A stretch of DNA of 32,882 nucleotides. Source: an uncultured Colwellia sp. (GTDB lineage Bacteria; Pseudomonadota; Gammaproteobacteria; Enterobacterales; Alteromonadaceae). A program made the translations under genes and the position numbers. Below are positions 17,231-25,936 of this stretch, piece after piece. Numbering within the stretch: the first letter of the stretch is position 1; every line of letters begins with the position of its first letter. Where the stretch lies: assembly GCA_913061365.1 (NCBI GenBank), contig CAJXUT010000011.1, forward strand, positions 1-32,882. Reading direction: 5' to 3'. The notes below the pieces were generated by a model, which saw nothing but the letters and a program-made list of their open reading frames with translations, did not search any database and was not told where the DNA came from.

Positions 17231-18412
17231 CTATTTACACCAAAGCTTAGGGTTTACAGCTTTGCCTTGATGACGTATTTCAAAATATAGACCAGCTTGC
17301 TCTTGTCCTCCACTTTGTCCAACTAAAGCAATAGGCTCGCCAGTTTCGACTCGATCACCAACAGATTTCAATAATGTTTGATTGTGGGCATATAAGCTCA
17401 TATAGCCGTTACCGTGATCAATGACAATCAATAATCCATAACCTTTTAACCAGTCTGAAAACAAAATTGTACCATTATGGATAGTTTTGACTTGCTTACC
17501 TATTGGCGCGCCAAGTAATACACCTTTCCACTTAAGGTAGCCTTGTTTTGAGCTGCCAAAACTGCGTAAAAGACGTCCTTTTACGGGCCAAGACAATTTG
17601 CGCTTTAATTTACTTAACCCTATTAAATCAATTTCAGCACGAATAAGCGCAGTTAGCTTTTGTAAAGCTGCGGTTAAATTCGCTTCTTCGGCTTTTAATT
17701 TTGCTAATTGTTGTTGACTTGATAACAATTCAGCACTGAGAGACTTCAACGTTTTATGTCGTTTATCTTTATTTTTACTTAGCTGCTTTCGTTGTTGTTG
17801 TTGGCTTACTTTTAATGTTTGTAGTTGCGTTACCTGCTCTTGATGTTGAGTGGTTACTTGCATTAATTGGGTGATTGTTGCTTGAAATTTATCAATTTCT
17901 TTTAAGCGAGCTTTATTTAAATATTGATAATAACTGATGCTACGTTGAACTTTTTCACTTTTCTCTTGGTTTAATACCAGTTTTAAATAGTCGTGTTGTC
18001 CTGTTGAATAAGCTGAACGTAACTGTTGAGCGAGTAAGCGTTCTTGTTTATTTTTTTGCGCTACTAACTGTTGCTTCTCTTTACTTAGTTTGACTATTTT
18101 TTTATTGGTAATATTGAGTTTGCTATTTGTGTCATTAATTGCTTTTGCTGTTTTTGCAATTGCTATGTCATCATTTTTAAGCTGTTGCTCTAATATTTTG
18201 CGGTTTTTACTGGTTGTAAATATAGTTGATTCTTGTTGAGCAATGGCTTGTTGAACATCATTAAGTTTGCGGGTGTTTTGCTGTTTTATTTTTTTATGGT
18301 TACTCGTTTCGGCTGCAGTACTGGGGGCAGCAAAAATTAAGCTGCTTAGAACAATTAAGCAGCTTAATAATTTACCAAGCATCTGCATGGCACTATAAAG
18401 TGAATTTACCAT
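17231..18412 (-). CDS. envC: Murein hydrolase activator EnvC
   Basis: This 393-aa periplasmic protein has a signal peptide (hydrophobic 12-30, probable cleavage near STAA, 31-34), then a long Lys/Gln-rich coiled coil (about 38-255) and a C-terminal LytM/M23 domain (about 285-393). The zinc motif is degenerate: where active M23 peptidases have HxH, this protein has LYFEIR, as expected for an activator of amidases rather than an enzyme. In E. coli EnvC is recruited by FtsEX and activates AmiA/AmiB for daughter-cell separation. It is 44 bp downstream of gpmI in the same direction. The start is uncertain because two more ATGs (residues 9 and 11) precede the hydrophobic core and none has a clear ribosome-binding site. 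Confidence 0.9.
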   Translation of the reverse strand: MVNSLYSAMQMLGKLLSCLIVLSSLIFAAPSTAAETSNHKKIKQQNTRKLNDVQQAIAQQESTIFTTSKNRKILEQQLKNDDIAIAKTAKAINDTNSKLNITNKKIVKLSKEKQQLVAQKNKQERLLAQQLRSAYSTGQHDYLKLVLNQEKSEKVQRSISYYQYLNKARLKEIDKFQATITQLMQVTTQHQEQVTQLQTLKVSQQQQRKQLSKNKDKRHKTLKSLSAELLSSQQQLAKLKAEEANLTAALQKLTALIRAEIDLIGLSKLKRKLSWPVKGRLLRSFGSSKQGYLKWKGVLLGAPIGKQVKTIHNGTILFSDWLKGYGLLIVIDHGNGYMSLYAHNQTLLKSVGDRVETGEPIALVGQSGGQEQAGLYFEIRHQGKAVNPKLWCK

Positions 18413-18456
18413 TGAATTTTGAATCGTTATTTAATAACTCTTCTCAGTGTGCCGTA

Positions 18457-20013
18457 TTAATCTAGTTGCATCAATACCGAACCTGTCATTTCCTCAGGTT
18501 GCTCCATTGCCATCAAATGTAAAAGCGTTGGCGATATATCACTTAAAGCTCCTGTTGCAGCAGGCGTAGCATTTCGACCTACATAGATTAATGGCACAGG
18601 TTCACAGGTATGAGCCGTATGTGCTTGGCCTGATTGTTCATCAAGCATTTGCTCAGCATTACCATGATCGGCGGTAATTAAGCATTCACCACCCACTTTT
18701 TGTAAGGCAGTAACGACACGGCCCATACAAGTATCAACGGCTTCACAGGCTTTTACTGCAGCGTTAAAGTCTCCTGTATGACCAACCATATCGCCGTTAG
18801 GATAATTACACACAATAAAATCATGCTCACCACTTTCAATGGCGCCAACTAATTTGTCAGTGAGTTGTGTTGAATTCATTTCTGGTTGTAGATCATAAGT
18901 GGCAACGTCAGGAGAAGGCACTAAAATACGTTGTTCACCACTAAATGTATCTTCCTGTCCTCCACTAAAGAAAAAAGTTACATGTGCATATTTTTCTGTT
19001 TCTGAGATTCGTAATTGGGTTTTATCATGTTTAGCAAGCCATTCACCCATCACATTATTTAATACGTTAGGTTTAAAAGCGCAATTTGCATCAATATCGG
19101 CAGCATATTGAGTCAACATGACAAAATCGCTGATAGCAGGAATTTTTTTACGAGTAAAACCAGCAAAGTCTTTTTCAGTGAAACAGCGACTAAACTGACG
19201 TGCTCTGTCTGCTCTAAAGTTCATAAATACTAAGGCGTCACCGTCGTTAACTTCAATTGCCTTACCTGTTTTATCTAGAATGGCACTAGCGCTAACAAAT
19301 TCGTCATTTTCATCACGTTCATAGGCACTTTCTAGTGCTGATACCGCATCATTGTATTGATACTTACTTATGCCTGAAACAAGTAAGTCGTATGCTGCTT
19401 CAACACGATCCCAGCGTTGATCTCTATCCATAGCAAAATAACGACCAATAATCGAGGCAACTTGTCCTTCACCGACATTATCATCAAAAAGTTGTGTGAA
19501 TTTTTGTTGTGCTTTTTCTAAAGAGGTTTTTGCACTTCGTGGCGGAGTATCTCGTCCATCTAAAAATGCATGTAAATATATTTTACTAGCACCACGGCTT
19601 TTAGCCATTTCCATCATGGCAAAAATGTGTTCTTCATGGCTGTGCACACCGCCAGGCGAAAGTAAGCCAAAAATATGTACCGCTTTACTCTTGTTTGCTG
19701 CATTGTCTATAGCGCTGCACAATGCAGGGTTATTTGAAAACTCACCATCATCAATGGCTTTAGTTATACGGGTAAAATCTTGATAAACAATTCGACCAGC
19801 ACCTAAATTTACATGGCCAACTTCAGAATTACCCATTTGACCATCTGGCAAGCCTACCGCCATGCCTGATGTTTGAATCAGCATATTGGGATAATCATTT
19901 TTGAGTTTGTCTAATACTGGAGTGTTCGCTGTTTGAATTGCATTAGAATTTGGTTGTTCGCGATAGCCCCAGCCATCTAAAATGACCAAAACGGTTGGTT
20001 TTCTATTTGCCAT
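18457..20013 (-). CDS. gpmI: 2,3-bisphosphoglycerate-independent phosphoglycerate mutase
   Basis: This 518-aa cytosolic glycolytic enzyme interconverts 3- and 2-phosphoglycerate using Mn2+ and a phosphoserine. LDGWGYRE (12-19) supplies D14, [10 protein letters not shown] (58-67) supplies the catalytic serine S63, and the alkaline-phosphatase-type metal site appears in the C-terminal half ([19 protein letters not shown]). Length is normal. It heads the leftward gpmI-envC-yibQ group and diverges from yibN. AAAGG lies about 10 bp before the ATG. Confidence 0.97.
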   Translation of the reverse strand: MANRKPTVLVILDGWGYREQPNSNAIQTANTPVLDKLKNDYPNMLIQTSGMAVGLPDGQMGNSEVGHVNLGAGRIVYQDFTRITKAIDDGEFSNNPALCSAIDNAANKSKAVHIFGLLSPGGVHSHEEHIFAMMEMAKSRGASKIYLHAFLDGRDTPPRSAKTSLEKAQQKFTQLFDDNVGEGQVASIIGRYFAMDRDQRWDRVEAAYDLLVSGISKYQYNDAVSALESAYERDENDEFVSASAILDKTGKAIEVNDGDALVFMNFRADRARQFSRCFTEKDFAGFTRKKIPAISDFVMLTQYAADIDANCAFKPNVLNNVMGEWLAKHDKTQLRISETEKYAHVTFFFSGGQEDTFSGEQRILVPSPDVATYDLQPEMNSTQLTDKLVGAIESGEHDFIVCNYPNGDMVGHTGDFNAAVKACEAVDTCMGRVVTALQKVGGECLITADHGNAEQMLDEQSGQAHTAHTCEPVPLIYVGRNATPAATGALSDISPTLLHLMAMEQPEEMTGSVLMQLD

Positions 20014-20369
20014 GATTACAATGCCTTTTAATTTTTGCTGAATAAGTTAAATTCAATCAGCTAGATATTAGATTAATTGCTCTTATTGTACACATTTATA
20101 ACCGTTTATTTAAGCAAGAAATAGTGTAAGAACAACTAATATCTATATATTCTCGTTGTGCTTGAATATATGAATTCCATAATGTCAGTGGGGGCTATGG
20201 TTAAGCTAGATATCATTTTAAGGATTTTTTCTTAACGTCAACTGTTTTAGTTCTAAGTGAGGGCAGTATATATACTTGAACTAACATGGGGATATACTCG
20301 CTATTCCAACTCACTTGGGTATAATGTGGCGATTTTACGATTTACTATTTACCGAAAGAGTCACTATCT
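20014..20369. other. 356-bp divergent intergenic region (gpmI // yibN)
   Basis: No gene, tRNA or convincing intrinsic terminator is seen. It must hold promoters for both directions. On the plus strand a perfect -10 box is present at 20320-20325. On the minus strand TATAAA occurs about 80 bp upstream of gpmI, without a good -35. The only short frame noted, 17 codons at about 20182, has no coding support. Confidence 0.6.
20320..20325 (+). promoter_or_regulatory. Perfect -10 box upstream of yibN
   Basis: TATAAT lies 44 bp before the yibN ATG in the gpmI-yibN divergent space. No recognisable -35 hexamer occurs 16-18 bp upstream, so an activator may be needed, or the match may be fortuitous in AT-rich DNA. 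Confidence 0.45.
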
Positions 20370-20798
20370 ATGGAACAATATATTACTTTTTTCAGCAACA
20401 ACGGCATTTTAACTGCTGCTTGGGTTGGCCTTGTCGTTATCATTATTGTGATGTCGATTAAAATTCAAATGTCACCAATTAAACAAATTAGCCCGCAAGA
20501 TTTAACTTTTTTAATGAACAGAGAAGAAGGCGTTGCGCTTGATATTCGTAGTGAAAAAGATTTCAATACGAGTCATATTCTTGATGCTGTAGGTTTAACG
20601 AATGAAAAAATCACTAAAAATGGTTTTACCAGCCTTGAAAAACATAAAGCAAATCCCATCATAGTTGTATGTAGTGCTGGTATTAGTGCCGTAAAAGTTG
20701 CCAATGATTTACATAAGTCGGGTTTTTCTCGTGTTAGTGTATTAAAAGGTGGCATGGGTGCATGGACTAGTGCTGGTTTACCGGTAACGAAAAGGTAA
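20370..20798 (+). CDS. yibN: Membrane-anchored rhodanese-like protein YibN
   Basis: This 142-aa protein has one N-terminal membrane segment (about 13-30) followed by a rhodanese domain containing LDIRSEKDF (58-66) and the active-site loop CSAGIS with C101. The usual arginine at the end of the CxxGxR loop is replaced by serine, so persulfide chemistry may be altered. The C-terminal GGMGAWTSAGLP is typical of single-domain rhodaneses. It is first in the rightward order yibN-grxC-secB-gpsA, conserved with enterobacteria, and 8 bp before grxC. The cytosolic face is the expected location of the domain. Confidence 0.88.
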   Translation: MEQYITFFSNNGILTAAWVGLVVIIIVMSIKIQMSPIKQISPQDLTFLMNREEGVALDIRSEKDFNTSHILDAVGLTNEKITKNGFTSLEKHKANPIIVVCSAGISAVKVANDLHKSGFSRVSVLKGGMGAWTSAGLPVTKR

Positions 20799-20806
20799 CG
20801 TTATAT

Positions 20807-21079
20807 ATGGCTAAAATTGAAATATACACTAAAGCTTACTGCCCATTTTGTACTCGTGCATTAGGGCTGCTAGAGCAGAAAGCAACAGACTTTTCCGAGT
20901 TGTCAGTTGAGCAAATTGGTATTGACAATGATGCGGCATTACGTGAAAAAATGATTGCTCGCAGCAACGGTAGCTATACCGTGCCACAAATATTTATTAA
21001 TGATGTTCATATTGGTGGCTGTGACGATTTAGTCGCATTAGAAATGAATAATAAATTAGATACTTTATTGGCTGAATAA
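20807..21079 (+). CDS. grxC: Glutaredoxin 3
   Basis: This 90-aa protein is a dithiol glutaredoxin. The redox motif CPFC is at residues 12-15, followed by the cis-proline segment YTVPQIFI and the GSH-binding GGCDDL. It reduces protein disulfides and mixed glutathione disulfides in the cytosol. Length is the family norm. It lies 8 bp after yibN, with AAGG 11 bp before the ATG, and is 55 bp upstream of secB, consistent with one operon. Confidence 0.96.
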   Translation: MAKIEIYTKAYCPFCTRALGLLEQKATDFSELSVEQIGIDNDAALREKMIARSNGSYTVPQIFINDVHIGGCDDLVALEMNNKLDTLLAE

Positions 21080-21134
21080 TAAATTAAATATTAGCTGAGA
21101 AAGATTAAACAAATATCAAAGATAGGAAATCCTC

Positions 21135-21644
21135 ATGAGTGATGAAAACCAAAACGAAGTAGCACAAGAAGAACAAGCAGAACCACAATTTGCTATTCAA
21201 CGTATTTATACTAAAGATGTGTCTTTTGAAACACCAAATTCTCCAGCTGTTTTTCAAACAGATTGGAAGCCTGAAATTAAATTAGATATTGATACACGCT
21301 CTAACAAATTGGCAGATAATACTTTTGAAGTTGTTTTAGCTGTAACAGTAACAGCTACTGTTGAAGGACAAACCGCCTTTTTAGCTGAAGTACAGCAAGC
21401 GGGTATTTTTACCATTGGTAACTTACCTGAACCACAATTAGCACATACAATTGGTGCATTCTGCCCAACAACGTTGTTTCCATATGCACGTGAAACTATT
21501 GCTAGCTTGGTTAACCGTGGCTCATTCCCACAATTTAATTTATCACCTGTAAACTTTGAAGCCTTATTTGCTTCATATGTACAGCAACGAAATGCAGAAG
21601 CTCAGGCTCAAGCTAGCGCTCCAGAAAGCACAGAAACTCACTAG
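21135..21644 (+). CDS. secB: Protein-export chaperone SecB
   Basis: This 169-aa acidic cytosolic chaperone works as a tetramer that holds preproteins unfolded and hands them to SecA. The core is recognised by [17 protein letters not shown] near residue 19-35, the beta-rich centre, and [12 protein letters not shown] near 108-119, which is strongly conserved. The Glu/Gln-rich N-terminus and Ala-rich tail are variable extensions. AGGA lies 8 bp before the ATG. It is in the conserved grxC-secB-gpsA order. Confidence 0.97.
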   Translation: MSDENQNEVAQEEQAEPQFAIQRIYTKDVSFETPNSPAVFQTDWKPEIKLDIDTRSNKLADNTFEVVLAVTVTATVEGQTAFLAEVQQAGIFTIGNLPEPQLAHTIGAFCPTTLFPYARETIASLVNRGSFPQFNLSPVNFEALFASYVQQRNAEAQAQASAPESTETH

Positions 21645-21650
21645 TTTGTA

Positions 21651-21670
21651 AGTCGAACATAGGTTCGATT
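21651..21670 (+). repeat. Small hairpin between secB and gpsA
   Basis: AGTCGAAC (21651-21658) pairs with GTTCGATT (21663-21670) around the loop ATAG, with one G-U pair. It is followed by TGTAAG rather than a U-tract. It may modulate read-through between secB and gpsA or be an mRNA processing hairpin. Confidence 0.45.
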
Positions 21671-21702
21671 TGTAAGATAAACATTAAATAGCGAGAATAT
21701 TT

Positions 21703-22719
21703 ATGGCCACTTCTGCCAAAATTACGGTGTTAGGTGCAGGATCTTATGGTACTGCATTAGCAATTTGTTTGGCACGCAATGGTCATAAAACCCTTTTATG
21801 GGGACGAGATACTAACCAGGTTAATGAGATGGTTAGTGCTCGTGAAAATACTAGATATTTAGCCGGTTGTACTTTTCCAGACAGCTTGCATGCAACCAAT
21901 GACTTACGCCAAGCAATACAAGCAAGCGATAATATTTTAGTTGTAGTTCCTAGCCATGCCTTTGGCGACATGCTTAACAAAATAAAAGTCGTGCTTGATG
22001 AGTCTGCTAATCCTAATGTTAAAATAGCTTGGGCAACGAAAGGTTTAGATCCTACTTCTGGTGATTTATTACAAAATGTAGCTAGAAGCATCTTAGGTGA
22101 AAAAATTGCCTTAGCAGTGTTATCTGGTCCAACGTTCGCTAAAGAAATGGCTGCTGGTCTCCCTACTGCAATTTCTTTATCTTCTGCTGATGATGACTTT
22201 GCGACAACACTCTCTGATTTATTACACTGTGAAAAATGTTTTAGAGTTTACCCAAATAAAGACTTTATTGGTGTGCAACTAGGCGGTGCGGTTAAAAATG
22301 TTATAGCGATTGGCGCTGGTATGGCTGATGGTATCGGCTTTGGTGCAAATGCTCGTACAGCTTTAATTACTCGCGGTTTAGCTGAAATGACTCGTTTAGG
22401 CGTTGCCTTAAAGGCTGATCCTGCTACTTTTATGGGGATGGCTGGTTTAGGGGATTTAGTGCTCACTTGTACTGATAATCAATCTCGAAATCGACGATTT
22501 GGTTTAGCATTAGGCAAAGGTGTTTGTGTTGAACAAGCAATGTCTGATATTGGTCAAGTGGTAGAAGGTTACCGTAATACCAAAGAAGTTCATATGCTAG
22601 CACAGCGAATGGAAGTTGAAATGCCTATTGTTGAGCAGGTATATCAAGTACTTTATCAAGGTAAAGAAGCTAAATTAGCAGCCGCTGACTTACTCTCTCG
22701 TGATCAAAAACAAGAATAA
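21703..22719 (+). CDS. gpsA: NAD(P)H-dependent glycerol-3-phosphate dehydrogenase
   Basis: This 338-aa cytosolic enzyme reduces dihydroxyacetone phosphate to sn-glycerol-3-phosphate for phospholipid synthesis. The dinucleotide motif GAGSYG is at 11-16, SGPTFAKE at 141-148, and the catalytic lysine K198 lies in [24 protein letters not shown] follows in the C-terminal substrate domain. All family landmarks and normal length are present. It closes the yibN-grxC-secB-gpsA group. The Shine-Dalgarno is weak (GCGAG). Confidence 0.97.
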   Translation: MATSAKITVLGAGSYGTALAICLARNGHKTLLWGRDTNQVNEMVSARENTRYLAGCTFPDSLHATNDLRQAIQASDNILVVVPSHAFGDMLNKIKVVLDESANPNVKIAWATKGLDPTSGDLLQNVARSILGEKIALAVLSGPTFAKEMAAGLPTAISLSSADDDFATTLSDLLHCEKCFRVYPNKDFIGVQLGGAVKNVIAIGAGMADGIGFGANARTALITRGLAEMTRLGVALKADPATFMGMAGLGDLVLTCTDNQSRNRRFGLALGKGVCVEQAMSDIGQVVEGYRNTKEVHMLAQRMEVEMPIVEQVYQVLYQGKEAKLAAADLLSRDQKQE

Positions 22720-22861
22720 TTTCTTTATCTTTCCTGTTATTTAACAAAATCCTGCGTTAAAAGCACTCTTTGACTCTCATCAACGAAGTGCATTTCCTTT
22801 GAACTTGAGCTAGTTAACTTTCAAGCTAAATCATAAATAATGACAATTTTACTAGTGAACA

Positions 22862-22912
22862 TTCAACAAACTCTGAATTGAGAGTTTTAGTCTTTATCTT
22901 AAGCTTGTTGAA
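22862..22912 (+). terminator. Probable gpsA terminator (nested hairpin)
   Basis: AAACTCT (22868-22874) and AGAGTTT (22881-22887) form a 7-bp stem with the loop GAATTG, followed by the T-rich TAGTCTTTATCTT. This is enclosed by an outer perfect 8-bp repeat, TTCAACAA (22862-22869) and TTGTTGAA (22905-22912). It lies between convergent gpsA and trmL. The low GC content of the stem limits confidence. Confidence 0.45.
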
Positions 22913-22920
22913 GGTTGCTC

Positions 22921-23385
22921 TTATACGGCATTGACAAAACCTAACTGTCGCCAAGCATCATATACTATTACAGCAGTCGCATTAGATAAATTCATGCTGC
23001 GGCTGTCTTTAAGCATAGGGATACGAATTTTATCTTTATCAGGTATCTGACTTCTTACATCTTCAGGTAAACCACTGGTTTCTGAACCAAATAATAAATA
23101 GTCTCCTTGAGTGAAAGTAACATCACCATAAAAGTTATTAGTTTTAGTGGTAATTGCAAGAATACGCTTTGGTTGCTCTTGTTTAACAAAGGCATCAAAA
23201 TCTTTATGACGAGTTATCGCTGCAAATTCATGGTAATCAAGACCTGCTCTACGTAGCTTTTTATCATCTAAATCAAAGCCAAGAGGTTCTATTAAATGTA
23301 AGCGAAACCCTGAGTTAGCACATAAGCGAATTATATTGCCAGTATTTGGCGGTATTTGCGGTTGAAAAAGCACAACATCTAGCAT
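22921..23385 (-). CDS. trmL: tRNA (cytidine(34)/uridine(34)-2'-O)-methyltransferase TrmL
   Basis: This 154-aa SPOUT-superfamily enzyme methylates the wobble-base ribose of tRNA-Leu isoacceptors using S-adenosylmethionine. The knot motifs are visible: NTGNIIR (14-20), [10 protein letters not shown] (98-107), and IPM followed by SMNLSNA (122-136). It is a minimal-length family member, as expected for TrmL, and distinct from the longer TrmH and RlmB. It converges on gpsA, as in related bacteria, and diverges from fieF. No ribosome-binding site is evident before the ATG. Confidence 0.94.
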   Translation of the reverse strand: MLDVVLFQPQIPPNTGNIIRLCANSGFRLHLIEPLGFDLDDKKLRRAGLDYHEFAAITRHKDFDAFVKQEQPKRILAITTKTNNFYGDVTFTQGDYLLFGSETSGLPEDVRSQIPDKDKIRIPMLKDSRSMNLSNATAVIVYDAWRQLGFVNAV

Positions 23386-23395
23386 AATGATAAAT

Positions 23396-23425
23396 TTGAG
23401 TCATAATTGAAATTATTGCTATTAT
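23396..23425 (+). promoter_or_regulatory. Candidate promoter of fieF
   Basis: TTGAGT (23396-23401) and TATTAT (23420-23425) are 18 bp apart. The -10 is preceded by TGC, giving an extended -10 element. The predicted start near 23432 leaves a leader of about 25 nt. Confidence 0.55.
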
Positions 23426-23456
23426 AACGATTAATTCACTCTTAAGCCTTATTTTC

Positions 23457-24395
23457 ATGTCAGAAAAAAAAATTATAAAACAAAAAAATGACGACCTTCA
23501 TAATACTAATTATGCCTATTGGGTAAAACTAGCAGCGATTAGTTCTTCATCTGTTGCATTATTACTTGTAGTGATTAAGTTTTATGCTTGGCTAATAAGT
23601 GACTCAAGTGCAATGTTAGCATCTACTACAGATTCTATTTTAGATTTATTTGCTTCTGTCATGAACATCGTTATTTTGCGTTTTGCATTAGCACCTGCAG
23701 ATAAGGAGCATAAGTTTGGGCATGGTAAAGCCGAGAGCTTAGCCGGTTTAGTTCAGGCAGCCTTTGTACTTGGCTCAGCTCTTTTGCTTATTTTCAATGG
23801 TGTTGAGCGCGTAATCAATCCACAAGTTATTGTACACAGTGAAGTGGCTATTTGGGTGACAATTATTGCAGTGTTATTAACGCTTGCTTTAGTTATTTTA
23901 CAGCGCTTTGTTATCAAAAAAACAGGCTCAGTGGTTATTAATGCTGATGCACTGCATTATCAGTCTGACTTGCTTCTAAATTTGGGAGTATTAGCTGCAA
24001 TTATATTAAGCCAAGGGCTTTGGTTACAAGCTGATGGTGTATTTACTATTGCGGTTGCATTGTATTTGTTATTTGGTGCAGGACAAATTATTTATCAAAG
24101 TGTTTATCAATTAATGGATCATGAGTTGAATGATGACGAGGTTGCTAAAATAACGAATATTATCTTAGCCCATGAACATACATTAGGTTTACATGAGCTT
24201 CGTACTAGACAATCGGGTGCTCAGCGTTTTATTCAATTTCACTTAGAGCTAGATGATAGTTTATCGCTATTACAAGCACACAGTATTGGTGACGAAATAG
24301 AGCATGAAATTTGCCAATCGCTGGCGCCGTGTGAAGTGTTTATTCACCATGATCCAAGCTCAGTTGTACCTGTTAGAGATAAACCTCAAAAGTAG
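23457..24395 (+). CDS. fieF: Cation-efflux pump FieF (CDF family)
   Basis: This 312-aa inner-membrane cation diffusion facilitator exports Zn2+/Fe2+ by proton antiport. Six membrane helices are apparent, followed by a cytosolic domain. The transport metal site is given by D59 and D63 (DSILD) with H167 and D171 (HYQSD), matching the E. coli D-x3-D/H-x3-D arrangement. The cytosolic part contains LRTRQSGAQRFIQFHLE and ends HHDPSSVVP. The N-terminus is about 14 residues longer than in E. coli, and the ATG has no clear Shine-Dalgarno, so a slightly different start is possible. Confidence 0.93.
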   Translation: MSEKKIIKQKNDDLHNTNYAYWVKLAAISSSSVALLLVVIKFYAWLISDSSAMLASTTDSILDLFASVMNIVILRFALAPADKEHKFGHGKAESLAGLVQAAFVLGSALLLIFNGVERVINPQVIVHSEVAIWVTIIAVLLTLALVILQRFVIKKTGSVVINADALHYQSDLLLNLGVLAAIILSQGLWLQADGVFTIAVALYLLFGAGQIIYQSVYQLMDHELNDDEVAKITNIILAHEHTLGLHELRTRQSGAQRFIQFHLELDDSLSLLQAHSIGDEIEHEICQSLAPCEVFIHHDPSSVVPVRDKPQK

Positions 24396-24399
24396 CTCT

Positions 24400-24441
24400 A
24401 CAACATTAGAAAATGTTACCTATTAACCTTTCTAATGTTGT
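24400..24441. repeat. 13-bp perfect inverted repeat between convergent fieF and pldB
   Basis: ACAACATTAGAAA (24400-24412) is the exact reverse complement of TTTCTAATGTTGT (24429-24441), with an inner GTTA/TAAC stem in the 16-nt loop. It starts 5 bp after the fieF stop and covers the pldB stop codon. There is no U-tract. An alternative hairpin, AACATT (24402-24407) with AATGTT (24412-24417), competes for the left arm. It probably forms the 3' ends of the two converging mRNAs. Confidence 0.8.
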
Positions 24442-25490
24442 TCAAACCATTGTATAGCAGTTTGCAGTGCTTGTTCACGGAAAGTATCACTTTCAAAAAA
24501 CAATTCATGATAAGCATTGGCAACTATAATCGGCTTACCATGAGGGCAAGATTGTGGTTGTAACTTATGTAATTGCTGACAAAAATCATCTTGTGCTTGG
24601 TTTTTTATGATCTGATCTTGTCCTGCTTGTAATACTAAGGTTGGCGTTTTAACTTTATCGATATTATTGAATATTTTCTCTAACGCTAGCTGGGATGTAG
24701 TCAACCATTGTACCGATACTCCGCCTAGCTGAATTTCGGGAGTACTTTGATATAGCTGGGTAAATAGCTGATAGCGCACAGAAGAGTGCATTAATTTGTT
24801 TTCGCTAAATGTATGTTGAGTAAATCCTTTATGACCAAGGAAATACCAAGGATGATCATCAAACCACTGATTCAATTGAGCTGATATTGTTAATACTGAT
24901 TTAGCAATAACCTCAGGAACATTTCCACTATTAAAGCCTAACATGGGAGAAGATAGCACAGCTGCTTTTATCTTATCTGGGAAGTCTTGCATATACCTAG
25001 CTGCAATAGCTCCACCCATTGAATGAGCTAATATATAAGGTTTATTACCTTGGCAATGAGGGGTTACAGTATTTTCAATAAAAGTTGCTAGATCATCAAC
25101 ATAGTGTTGAAAATCTTCGACATAACCCTTATGAGAATCTGTTAATAAGCGCTGAGATAAACCCTGACCTCGATGATCAATTAAAAAAACACTATAACCG
25201 TGGTTATATAAATCGTAGCTCAGTTCTTTATATTTAAGGTAACTTTCGCTGCGTCCAGAGGAGATAATTAAACATTTTGCAGGTACAGTTTTATCAATAT
25301 TGATGAAAGTGGCGTAATTGATGCGAACATCATTAACACCACTAAAATGAGAAAAGTAACCTTGCTGCCAAAAGTCAGCAATTTCATTGGCATAACGATT
25401 AACAAGCTGTGATTCAGAGGTGAAATTCTTATTGTCAGCTTTTGTCATAAACCCTACTAGTGCAAAAGTGATTAGCACAAACCTTAGCAT
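24432..25490 (-). CDS. pldB: Alpha/beta hydrolase, PldB-like lysophospholipase
   Basis: This 352-aa serine hydrolase is similar to E. coli lysophospholipase L2. Shared features are SSGRSESYLKYKELSYDL near residue 77-94, IDHRGQGLS (104-112), the nucleophile AHSMGG (S157), a late acidic residue in QAGQDQ, and the histidine in ANAYHELFF. Unlike the E. coli protein it begins with a short hydrophobic run (MLRFVLITFALVGFMTKA) that looks like a signal peptide or anchor, suggesting a periplasmic location. It lies 9 bp downstream of ubiK in the same direction. A TTG at 25493 immediately precedes the chosen ATG at 25490, and no strong ribosome-binding site is visible for either. Confidence 0.84.
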   Translation of the reverse strand: MLRFVLITFALVGFMTKADNKNFTSESQLVNRYANEIADFWQQGYFSHFSGVNDVRINYATFINIDKTVPAKCLIISSGRSESYLKYKELSYDLYNHGYSVFLIDHRGQGLSQRLLTDSHKGYVEDFQHYVDDLATFIENTVTPHCQGNKPYILAHSMGGAIAARYMQDFPDKIKAAVLSSPMLGFNSGNVPEVIAKSVLTISAQLNQWFDDHPWYFLGHKGFTQHTFSENKLMHSSVRYQLFTQLYQSTPEIQLGGVSVQWLTTSQLALEKIFNNIDKVKTPTLVLQAGQDQIIKNQAQDDFCQQLHKLQPQSCPHGKPIIVANAYHELFFESDTFREQALQTAIQWFEQH

Positions 25491-25499
25491 CAATAGTAA

Positions 25500-25751
25500 C
25501 TACTTTTCGACCAGACTTGCTTCTAGTTCGACTAAACGTGCTTCTAATGTTGCTATTTTACTGCGTGTTTTAATCAATACTTGAGTTTGAACATCAAATT
25601 CTTCGCGAGTCACTACATCCAATTGCGATAACTTATGCTGTAATGCCGTTTTGGTTTTATCTTCAAAATCATTAGCCATGTTTTTTAAACTCGGTGGCAG
25701 AGCATCGGTTACTTGTTTAGCTATTTCTTCAATTTTTTTTGCGTTTAACAT
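25500..25751 (-). CDS. ubiK: Ubiquinone biosynthesis accessory factor UbiK (YqiC/BMFP family)
   Basis: This 83-aa protein consists of an amphipathic N-terminal helix (KKIEEIAKQVTDALP) and a C-terminal coiled coil (about 50-80, ending LEARLVELEASL). It is the layout of the BMFP/YqiC family, whose members bind UbiJ and help the soluble Ubi complex make ubiquinone. The frame is open further upstream to 25826, but the ATG at 25751 has AGGA 7 bp before it and gives the normal length. Its partner ubiJ is encoded 4 kb away in this window. It is divergent from rep and followed closely by the PldB-like gene. Confidence 0.9.
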   Translation of the reverse strand: MLNAKKIEEIAKQVTDALPPSLKNMANDFEDKTKTALQHKLSQLDVVTREEFDVQTQVLIKTRSKIATLEARLVELEASLVEK

Positions 25752-25936
25752 GAGTGTTTCCTGAAATTTTACTTGTAAACATTGTAACTGTTTTGTCTTT
25801 GAGTAAAAACAGGTAAAATCAGCCACCGTAAGTTTTTATCAAACTTTCACCATATTTCTCTCATTTTTATAATTGAACTATTAAGTTCAAGCAGAAGAGA
25901 AAGTATCAAATTTACATGTATAAGTGACCCTTTAAA

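Noticed and set aside
21783-22091. 102-codon open frame on the minus strand within gpsA
   Set aside because: It is a shadow of gpsA in another frame, with no ribosome-binding site or recognisable protein features.
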